Shown piece by piece: positions 57,502 to 64,000 of a stretch of DNA of 64,000 bases (within the stretch, counting starts at the first letter, position 1; every line of letters begins with the position of its first letter). The stretch is from Streptomyces glomeratus (GTDB lineage Bacteria; Actinomycetota; Actinomycetes; Streptomycetales; Streptomycetaceae), in the NCBI RefSeq assembly GCF_021462825.1, contig NZ_JAKEEB010000024.1, positions 45,318 through 109,317 on the forward strand, written 5' to 3'. Below the pieces are notes generated by a model, which worked only from the letters and a program-made list of their open reading frames with translations, was not told where the DNA came from and ran no database searches. The translations under genes and the position numbers were made by a program.

Positions 57502-58707
57502 GTGATCAGTCGCGACACCGAACGCCGTCGACCGGCCCGCCGGCCGGGGTACGCGGCCGCGGCGGGCGTCTTCGCCGTCGGCATGCTGGGCACCACCCTG
57601 CCGACTCCGCTGTACGGGTTGTACCGCCGGCAGATCGGGTTCTCGGAACTGATCGTCACCGTGGTCTTCGCCGTCTACGCGGTGGGCGTCATCACCGCCC
57701 TGCTGGTGGCCGGCGACTTCTCCGACGTGCTGGGGCGGCGCCCGGTGCTGCTGTGCGCGCTCGCACTGGCCGCGCTCAGCGCCGTGTGCTTCCTCTGCGA
57801 GGTCGGACTGCCGCTGCTGTACGCGGGCCGGGTTCTGTCGGGGTTCTCCGCGGGCCTGCTGAGCGGCACCGGGACCGCGGCCGTCCTGGACCTGGCACCT
57901 CCCGAGCGAAGCGCACGCGCCGGTTTCGCGGCGACCGCGGCCAACATGGGCGGCCTCGGACTCGGTCCCCTCGTCTCCGGTGCACTCGCCGAGTACGCGC
58001 CCTGGCCGCTCAGGCTGCCTTTCCTCGTCCATCTGCTGCTTCTGCTGGGCGCTGCCGTGGTCGTCCTTCTGCTGCCCGAGACCGTGCGCCGCGCCGGCCC
58101 CCGCCCCCCACTGCGACCGCAGGGCATGAAGGTCCCGCCCGAAGTGCGCGGAGTGTTCGCACCTTGCTCCCTCGCGGCCTTCGCCGGATTCTCGCTGCTC
58201 GGCCTGTTCACCGCGGTCGCCCCGGCCTTCCTCGGCCAGACGCTCGGCGAGCGCAATCTGGCGGTGGTCGGAGCCGTCGTCTTCTCCGTGTTCTGCGCCT
58301 CGACCTGCGGGCAACTGCTTCTGGGGCGCGTCGGGACGCGCACGGCGCTGCCGCTCGGCTGTCTGGTGCTCGTCGCCGGTCTCCTCCTCGTCGGAGCCTC
58401 GCTGCTGCTGGCGTCGCTGCCGGTGCTCCTCGTGGGGGCCGTGACCGGCGGCGTGGGGCAGGGTCTGGCGTTCCGGGCGGGACTGACCGCGGTCAGCTCC
58501 GCGGCGCCCGACGCTCACCGGGGCGCCACCATCTCCGCCTTCTTCGTCGTCGCGTACGTGGGCATCTCGCTGCCCGTCGTCGGCGTTGGAGCCCTGGCCG
58601 TGACCCTCGGAGTCCGCGATGCCGGCCTGGTCTTCACGGGCTGCGACACCCTCCTCGTCGCCGTGGTGGGCACCATCCTGTGGCGCCGGCCGCCCCCGCC
58701 GTCCTGA
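57502..58707 (+). CDS. MFS transporter
   Basis: A 401-residue 12-helix major facilitator protein. Motif A-like sequence GDFSDVLGRRPVLLCALAL lies after the second helix; RVLSGFSAGLLSGTGTAAVLDLAPPE follows, with ATAANMGGLGLGPLVSGALAEY in helix 5. It resembles drug/sugar efflux members. GTG 57502. Substrate unknown; it stands alone upstream of a secreted hydrolase gene with a 165-bp gap. Confidence 0.88.
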   Translation: MISRDTERRRPARRPGYAAAAGVFAVGMLGTTLPTPLYGLYRRQIGFSELIVTVVFAVYAVGVITALLVAGDFSDVLGRRPVLLCALALAALSAVCFLCEVGLPLLYAGRVLSGFSAGLLSGTGTAAVLDLAPPERSARAGFAATAANMGGLGLGPLVSGALAEYAPWPLRLPFLVHLLLLLGAAVVVLLLPETVRRAGPRPPLRPQGMKVPPEVRGVFAPCSLAAFAGFSLLGLFTAVAPAFLGQTLGERNLAVVGAVVFSVFCASTCGQLLLGRVGTRTALPLGCLVLVAGLLLVGASLLLASLPVLLVGAVTGGVGQGLAFRAGLTAVSSAAPDAHRGATISAFFVVAYVGISLPVVGVGALAVTLGVRDAGLVFTGCDTLLVAVVGTILWRRPPPPS

Positions 58708-58872
58708 CCGGACCTGGCCGTGCCCCGTCACAACGGCACGCCGGGGCGGGGCGCAGTGCGGCTCCGTCACTCCGACGGCCCCCTGTGACCCGATCGGCTC
58801 ATGCGGCCGGGCCGGCCGCCCCGGATGGGTGAACACTCGGGTCACAAGGACCCCGAGCAAAGCGAGAAGGGC

Positions 58873-59718
58873 ATGAGAGCATCTGCGATCCACGGCATAC
58901 GGCGCCGCATACGCGGCGTGCAGGTCACCGCGGCCGGGTCTGCCCTGGCCGTGTGCGCCGTCTGGGCGGCCCCCGCCGAGGCGGCCGACACCGCCCCCGG
59001 CACCAAACCCACGATCGTCCTGGTGCACGGGGCGTTCGCGGACGCCTCCAGCTGGAACGGGGTCGTCGAACGGCTGGAACGCCAGGGCTACCCCGTCGTC
59101 GCCCCGGCCAATCCGCTGCGCGGGCTGTACAACGACGCCACTTACATCGCCTCGGTGCTGGACGGCATCAAGGGGCCGATCGTGCTGGTGGGTCACTCGT
59201 ACGGCGGTGCGGTGATCAGCACCGCCGCGGCCGGGAACAGCCGGGTGAAGTCGCTGGTGTACGTGTCGGCCCTGATGCCGGACAAGGGTGAGACCGCCAT
59301 GTCGCTGGCCGGCCGGTTCCCGACCGAGCTGGCCGGCGCGACACGGTCCGTTCCGTTCCGGGCCGGTGGGGGAGTGACCGGCACCGACCTCTACCTTCAG
59401 CCGGACAAGCTGCACCGGATCTTCGCCGCCGACCTGCCGGAGCGCACGGCGAGAGTGCTGGCCGCGACCCAGCGGCCCGTGAGCACGGCCGCCTTCTCCG
59501 AGAAGGCCGAAGTGGCGGCCTGGCGTACCCTTCCGTCCTGGGCCCTCGTCGCGAAGCAGGACCGGACCATCAATCCGGCCCAGGAGCGTTTCGAGGCGCG
59601 CCGCGCGGGTTCGCACACAGTGGAGATCGACTCCTCCCACGTGGCCATGATCTCCCACCCCGACGCCGTCACCGGTCTCGTACTCCAGGCCGCCAAGTCG
59701 GCCGGCTCCGCGCCGTGA
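58873..59718 (+). CDS. Secreted alpha/beta hydrolase
   Basis: A 281-residue protein. A 38-residue signal peptide (RRRIRGVQVTAAGSALAVCAVWAAPAEA) precedes an alpha/beta hydrolase domain: PTIVLVHGAFADASSWNGVVERL (oxyanion HG), VLVGHSYGGAVISTAA (Ser nucleophile around 109), LVAKQDRTINPAQ (acid) and SSHVAMISHPDAV (His). It belongs to the lipase/esterase-like EstE/hydroxynitrile-lyase-type group; substrate unknown. ATG 58873 follows GAGAAGG. It is convergent with the FUSC gene. Confidence 0.88.
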   Translation: MRASAIHGIRRRIRGVQVTAAGSALAVCAVWAAPAEAADTAPGTKPTIVLVHGAFADASSWNGVVERLERQGYPVVAPANPLRGLYNDATYIASVLDGIKGPIVLVGHSYGGAVISTAAAGNSRVKSLVYVSALMPDKGETAMSLAGRFPTELAGATRSVPFRAGGGVTGTDLYLQPDKLHRIFAADLPERTARVLAATQRPVSTAAFSEKAEVAAWRTLPSWALVAKQDRTINPAQERFEARRAGSHTVEIDSSHVAMISHPDAVTGLVLQAAKSAGSAP

Positions 59719-59854
59719 CTCTCCGGGTTCCTGCGGGCGCCCGAGGTGGTGAACAAGGCCCGTCGCCCCGTCACATGACGGCATGTCCCACGGTCGCCGG
59801 CGTCGGCTCCTGCGGATGTGCCGGCCGGCCGCGATCCGGGCAGGCGACTCCGGA

Positions 59855-61000
59855 TCACGGGGCCGCCGCGGCGGCGAGCTGGTCGGACAGGCGGTGGGCC
59901 TGGGCCAGCAAGGTCCCGTAGGTCGCCAGAAGGTCGGGATCCTCCGGCGCCGAGCCGTGCAGCCGGTGGCGGAGTCCGTCGAGCGTTTCCCGCAACTCCC
60001 GCACTGCATCCTGGAAATCCCGCTCGCAGCGGTGGCCGAACCGCATCAGACCGTAGAGCCGGACCGCCTCGGCGGTCCGCCGCAGAAACTCCGCGTACCG
60101 CTCGGCGAGTTGCGGATGCGGCCGGGCCTGCGGGGATTCGTCCCCCGCCACCTTCAGGACGGTCCGCGTCACCTCGGCGGTGTGCACGGCAGCGTGGTCC
60201 AGCACCACGATGGCGTCGTCGTACTCCTTGCCCGGCGCGGTGACACGGGGGCGCCGGCGCAGGTTGATCCGCAGGCTCTCCCTGCTCCAGACGAGCGCCG
60301 CGCGCGCCTGGTCGACCAGGCGTTGCAGGCGCAGGGCCCTTTCGTGCCGGGCCGCGGCCTCCTCGGTGTCCCACCGGCTCCCGGCCAGGGCCCGGGCCAC
60401 ATCCCGCAGGATGTGATGCGCCTCGTCGGCGGCGTCCCGGAGCGCGGCGCGGCTGTCGCGCAGATACACCGGGGGCCGGATCAGCGCGTTGACCGCGATC
60501 CCGACCGCGGCCCCGAAGAGCGCCTCGGCCATCCGGGCCGCCGAGGTGGCGACCGTGACCGGGGAACTGGTGAGGACGAACAGCGCGCCCGTCGCTGCGT
60601 AGATCCCCTGGCTCCCCAGACGCTGCCAGTTGCCCAGCAGCACGGCGGTGGGCAGGACCAGCGCCATCGCCACCATGGTGTCGTCCAGGGCCAGCGCTAC
60701 CGCGGTGGCGATGACGGTGCCGGTGGCGATCGCCGCCAGCTGTTGCAGGCCGTGGGCGATCGACCGGTACACGGTGGACTCCACCAGGACGACCGCAACC
60801 CATGGCGCCACGAACGCCACCGGCGCCTTGAGCCACCAGCCCGCCACCGCCCACGCCACCCATGCGGCCAGCGCCGCCTTCACCGCCTGCGCTGCAAGAT
60901 CCCGCTCCCGGCCGGGTGCCGCGGCCGCCTGTCGTACCGCATGTGCCCCGGCCTGCAGATCACCCCGCAGGGCCCGCATGCGTCGTGCCATCCGTCCCAT
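59855..61000 (-). CDS. FUSC-family (aromatic acid exporter-like) membrane protein
   Basis: A 381-residue protein: an N-terminal amphipathic stretch, then about six hydrophobic helices (VKAALAAWVAWAVAGWW, PVAFVAPWVAVVLVE, LAAIATGTVIATAVALAL, MVAMALVLPTAVLLGNW, GIYAATGALFVLTSS, ALFGAAVGIAVNALI) with the FUSC signature RPPVYLRDSRAALRDAADEA. The C-terminal 200 residues are cytoplasmic helices. FUSC proteins relate to AaeB-type efflux of aromatic acids. It is divergent from the large secreted hydrolase gene. Confidence 0.87.
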   Translation of the reverse strand: MGRMARRMRALRGDLQAGAHAVRQAAAAPGRERDLAAQAVKAALAAWVAWAVAGWWLKAPVAFVAPWVAVVLVESTVYRSIAHGLQQLAAIATGTVIATAVALALDDTMVAMALVLPTAVLLGNWQRLGSQGIYAATGALFVLTSSPVTVATSAARMAEALFGAAVGIAVNALIRPPVYLRDSRAALRDAADEAHHILRDVARALAGSRWDTEEAAARHERALRLQRLVDQARAALVWSRESLRINLRRRPRVTAPGKEYDDAIVVLDHAAVHTAEVTRTVLKVAGDESPQARPHPQLAERYAEFLRRTAEAVRLYGLMRFGHRCERDFQDAVRELRETLDGLRHRLHGSAPEDPDLLATYGTLLAQAHRLSDQLAAAAAP

Positions 61001-61156
61001 GACAGCCTGGGTGCCACCTCAGGCGCGAGAAATGCACCGCTGTTGCACAACTCATGAGTGCCGGTCCTTCACAGGCAACGCACGGGTCACCCTTGCCGTC
61101 CTCCGATGCGACGTGGCTTCCCGGGGAGACCCGGCGATCCGGAGGAGGAGAACACT

Positions 61157-63922
61157 GTGATCCGTGCCCGGCGCACATGGGCGACCGCAGCGGCGGTACT
61201 CGCGGTGATGGGAGCGCCGACAGCGGCGGCCCAGGCCCAACAGCCCCATCAGCAAAGACCGTTAGCCACCTCGGCCGACACCGGCGACACGCTGCCTCCC
61301 CGCTGGCGGATCACCGGCGAAGGCACCCGCCGTCAGCTGGTGTGGCGGTCCGACGCACGCGTGCCCATGGGGAACGCCCGCGTCGAGTTCTACGCCGGAG
61401 ACCGTCTGCTCGGTCTGCCGAGAGCCGCCCAGGACGGGCATACGTTCCGGCTCGCGCTCGGCCATGCGCGCCCCGACTCCCTGACACACCTCGAAGTGCG
61501 GGCAGGGGGCCGCCGGCTCGACGCGAGGGACGGCGCCTCCCGAATACCGGCGGACGATTCGGCGGGCGGGGCGCCGGCCGCGCTGCCGGCGAACCCCGTC
61601 GACCCCGGCACCCCGGGCCGGTACCGCACCGTCACCGGCGAGTACACCCTCCCCTCCGTACGGCTGCCGGGCTTCCCGGCGCCCGTGGAGATGAAGGCCG
61701 TGGTCGTGGCGCCGACCGGAGCCACCGGCCACCGCCCCCTCGCGCTGTTCCTGCACGGTCGTCACTCCACCTGCTACGCCGGGAACGAGGCGACCGGCGC
61801 ATGGCCGTGCCCGGCCGGCGCCCGCCCCGTGCCGAGCTACCGGGGCTATCTGCGGGACCAGAAACTCCTGGCCTCCCAGGGGTATGTGACCGTGTCCGTC
61901 TCCGCCAACGGAATCAACGGGCAGGACTTCGCCGCGGAGGACGGCGGAGCGCAGGCCCGTTCCTCGCTCGTACGCCTCCACCTCGCCCGCTGGGCGGACT
62001 GGGCGGCCCACCCCGGCACGGCGCCGGCGGCGGTGCGCCGGGCGCCGCGCGCCGATCTGTCCCGTGTCCTGCTCGTGGGGCACTCACGGGGCGGCGAGGG
62101 CGTCAACCGCGCCGCCATGGACAGCCTGGACGCGCCGCCCGCCGGGCAGGACGGCTACCGGGGCCCGGTGCGCTGGCGCATCCGCGGCACCGTCCTCATC
62201 GGTCCGACGATCTTCGGGCAGAACCCGGTCGCGGACGTGCCGTCGGCGACGATCCTGCCGGGCTGCGACGGCGACGTGTCCGATCTGCAGGGCGAGGTGT
62301 ACGTGGACGGCACCCGTGGGGTCAGCCGCGGTACCGCCCTGCACAGCGCCGTGTACGTGGTGGGCGCCGACCACAACTTCTTCAACAGCGAGTGGACTCC
62401 CGGGCAGGCCCAGGCGCCGGCCGAGGACGACTTCTTCTCCGGCGACCAGCGGGACCGGGTGTGCTCACCGGGCACCGCGACCCGGCTGACCGCGGCGCAG
62501 CAGCAGAAGGCGGGTGCCACGTACATCGCGGCGGCGGCCCGGCTGTTCGTCGCGGGCGACGACCGGGCGCGTCCCCTCCTGGACGGCTCGAACCTGCGGG
62601 CGCCGTCGGCGGACCCGGCGCGCGTGCTGACGCACGCGGTGGGCGCGCGCCGCACCGGAGCCTTCCTTCCGGACACCTCGGTCACCGTGCACGGAGGCCG
62701 GCTGTGCGCCGCCGTGGACCCGGACCGGGCGACCGCCTGCCTGGACTCCGCCACCCCCGGCGCGTCGCCGCACTTTGTCCGGTGGGAGACCGACAAGGAG
62801 GCGGGGCGCCGGGCGGTGATGCTGGCCTGGTCGGCGCCGGGTTCCGCGGTACGGGTACGGAATGCGCGGCCGGTGTCGCTCGACGGCGCCAAGGCACTGT
62901 CCCTGCGTGTGATCGTGCCGCCCGGCAGCACCGGGACACAGCTGGACGTCGCCGTCGCCGACGCCTCGGGGCACCGGGCGACGCTGGGCCGTGTCCGCGT
63001 CGACGGTCTGCCCGGAACGGACCGGACCGCCTCGTACTGGGCCCGGGAGGTGCGTGTGCCGCTCACGGCCGCGGCCCGGGCCGGAGTGGACCTGCGCCGG
63101 ATCGGCACCCTTGAGCTGACACCGCGCAACCGCAGCGGCCGGGCATGGCTGATGGACGCATGGGGCTGGCGGCCCGGCACTCCCGAGGTACGGCCGGCCC
63201 CCCTGGCCCGCGTCGACCTCGGCCGGCTGAACGTCAAGGAAGGGAACTCCGGAACCCGCACCTACCACGTACCGGTCCGGGTCTCCGGTCACGGCAGCGG
63301 CCAGGTGCGGTTGTATGTCGCCGACCCCGTCACCGGAAGGGCCACGACCCGGCTGGTGACCGTGCGGCCCGGCACCGGCGGCATCGACGTACCGGTGCAG
63401 GTGACGGGCAACACCCGCTTCGGCTACGGCGTGGAGCACGACGTCTTCGTGAAGGCGGTCAGGGGATCCGTGGTCGGTTCGCACCGTGGCGGAGTGACGG
63501 TGGAGAACGACGACCCGATGCCGACGATCACCATGACTCCCCTGGCCGACAAGGTCACCGAGGGGCAGAGCCTGAAGTGGCGGGTCACGCTGTCCGCACC
63601 GGCCGACACGCAGATACCCGCGGTGTTCGACGTGCTGCCGGTCTCCGGCAGCCCCGAACTGTCCACCAAGGACGTCGATCCGCAGTGGCTGCTCGCCAAC
63701 TCCGGTAAGGACCCGGACCCGGAGCGGCCGCTGTCCCGGGTCGAGCAGTTGTCCGTGTGGACGGAGGTGCCGCCCGGGCAGCTCAGCACCGAAGTGGCCG
63801 TGCCCACGATCGGGGACGCGGTGGCCGAACCCACGGAGTCCGTTCGCCTGCAGCTGACCGACGGCACCGACGGACCGCAGAACGGGCCCGTGGTCACCGG
63901 TACGGTGCTGGACGCCTCCTAG
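61157..63922 (+). CDS. Large secreted alpha/beta hydrolase with C-terminal Calx-beta-like repeats
   Basis: A 921-residue secreted protein. The signal peptide (RRTWATAAAVLAVMGAPTAAAQA) is followed by an N-terminal beta-rich part, then an alpha/beta hydrolase/PET-hydrolase-like domain (about 150-480) with LALFLHGRHSTCY and the nucleophile elbow LVGHSRGGEGVNRA. After it comes a jelly-roll-like region (about 520-680). Two Calx-beta-like repeats (about 700-910; VKEGNSGTRTYHVPV through ENDDPMPTITM, and VTEGQSLKWRVTLSAP through EPTESVRLQLTDG) end the protein. GTG 61157 follows GGAGGAGGAG. Likely a cell-surface or secreted esterase; substrate unknown. Confidence 0.87.
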   Translation: MIRARRTWATAAAVLAVMGAPTAAAQAQQPHQQRPLATSADTGDTLPPRWRITGEGTRRQLVWRSDARVPMGNARVEFYAGDRLLGLPRAAQDGHTFRLALGHARPDSLTHLEVRAGGRRLDARDGASRIPADDSAGGAPAALPANPVDPGTPGRYRTVTGEYTLPSVRLPGFPAPVEMKAVVVAPTGATGHRPLALFLHGRHSTCYAGNEATGAWPCPAGARPVPSYRGYLRDQKLLASQGYVTVSVSANGINGQDFAAEDGGAQARSSLVRLHLARWADWAAHPGTAPAAVRRAPRADLSRVLLVGHSRGGEGVNRAAMDSLDAPPAGQDGYRGPVRWRIRGTVLIGPTIFGQNPVADVPSATILPGCDGDVSDLQGEVYVDGTRGVSRGTALHSAVYVVGADHNFFNSEWTPGQAQAPAEDDFFSGDQRDRVCSPGTATRLTAAQQQKAGATYIAAAARLFVAGDDRARPLLDGSNLRAPSADPARVLTHAVGARRTGAFLPDTSVTVHGGRLCAAVDPDRATACLDSATPGASPHFVRWETDKEAGRRAVMLAWSAPGSAVRVRNARPVSLDGAKALSLRVIVPPGSTGTQLDVAVADASGHRATLGRVRVDGLPGTDRTASYWAREVRVPLTAAARAGVDLRRIGTLELTPRNRSGRAWLMDAWGWRPGTPEVRPAPLARVDLGRLNVKEGNSGTRTYHVPVRVSGHGSGQVRLYVADPVTGRATTRLVTVRPGTGGIDVPVQVTGNTRFGYGVEHDVFVKAVRGSVVGSHRGGVTVENDDPMPTITMTPLADKVTEGQSLKWRVTLSAPADTQIPAVFDVLPVSGSPELSTKDVDPQWLLANSGKDPDPERPLSRVEQLSVWTEVPPGQLSTEVAVPTIGDAVAEPTESVRLQLTDGTDGPQNGPVVTGTVLDAS

Positions 63923-63936
63923 CCGGTACCGCATGA

Positions 63937-63978
63937 GAGGACGGGACCGCGGCCGGTGCGGGCCGCGGTCCCGTCCTC
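63937..63978 (+). terminator. Terminator after the large secreted hydrolase
   Basis: GAGGACGGGACCGCGGCC at 63937-63954 pairs perfectly with GGCCGCGGTCCCGTCCTC at 63961-63978 around a 6-nt loop, 14 bases after the stop codon. An 18-bp perfect stem of this GC content is a strong terminator. Confidence 0.85.
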
Positions 63979-64000
63979 GGCGCGCAGACACGCCGACGGG

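Overview
The window is about 70% GC with strongly GC-biased third codon positions, frequent GTG and TTG starts, and AGGAGG-type ribosome sites. Family content points to Streptomyces or a very close relative: graspetide-type RiPP genes, SPW-repeat, DUF1206 and DUF1275 membrane proteins, LAL regulators, SpoIIE-type phosphatases, F420/LLM oxidoreductases, a CYP170-like P450 beside a terpene synthase, and many small secreted proteins. It looks like ordinary chromosome rich in accessory and stress genes. I see no rRNA, tRNA, CRISPR array, insertion sequence or prophage.

Layout. 1-3.5 kb: a partial ATP-grasp protein, an aldo/keto reductase, a small unknown, and a two-gene graspetide-type RiPP locus (precursor 2335-2526, ATP-grasp maturase 2540-3496). 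3.5-9.2 kb: a membrane-anchored pseudokinase, a PobA-like hydroxylase, an F420-type LLM oxidoreductase and a serine hydrolase. 9.2-18.3 kb: a signalling and stress block with a zinc-ribbon PP2C phosphatase, a coupled UBP zinc finger/CNB-histidine kinase pair, a receiver-thioredoxin reductase fusion, a divergent universal stress protein, a dienelactone hydrolase, and a large PAS/GAF/SpoIIE phosphatase. 18.6-25.5 kb: acyl-CoA ligase, TauD-type dioxygenase, LLM monooxygenase, a secreted NPP1/NLP protein, and an FprA-type ferredoxin reductase with a probable iron box.

25.5-31.1 kb: two membrane SpoIIE-type phosphatases flank a NlpC/P60 protein whose catalytic Cys is Ala; a small membrane protein and a SRPBCC protein follow. 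31.2-34.2 kb: a ferredoxin / ferredoxin reductase / P450 operon forming a self-contained electron chain, preceded by 35-bp tandem repeats. 34.5-41.5 kb: membrane proteins, a secreted Asn/Asp-rich protein, an SPW protein, an MGDG-synthase-like glycosyltransferase, an SDR, a DMT transporter and a glutathione-independent formaldehyde dehydrogenase. 41.9-43.0 kb: a Y-family polymerase-like protein lacking its catalytic acidic residues, under a near-perfect actinobacterial LexA box.

43.2-48.9 kb: a probable terpenoid locus (P450, sesquiterpene synthase with an altered NSE triad, LAL regulator). 49.1-54.7 kb: DUF1275, DUF1206, cysteine-free L33, a decayed SDR, small membrane and PRC-barrel proteins, and NAD kinase. 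54.8-64 kb: secreted proteins (LTD, possible M15-like, SGNH, two alpha/beta hydrolases) with an MFS and a FUSC transporter.

The strongest candidates for undescribed biology are the methyltransferase-free graspetide locus, the REC-TrxR/CNB-kinase/UBP signalling operon, the LexA-box-controlled dead polymerase, the terpene locus, and several enzymes that have lost a key catalytic residue (pseudokinase, NlpC Cys to Ala, SGNH Asn to Ser). All functions are inferred from reading the sequence; no database search was run.
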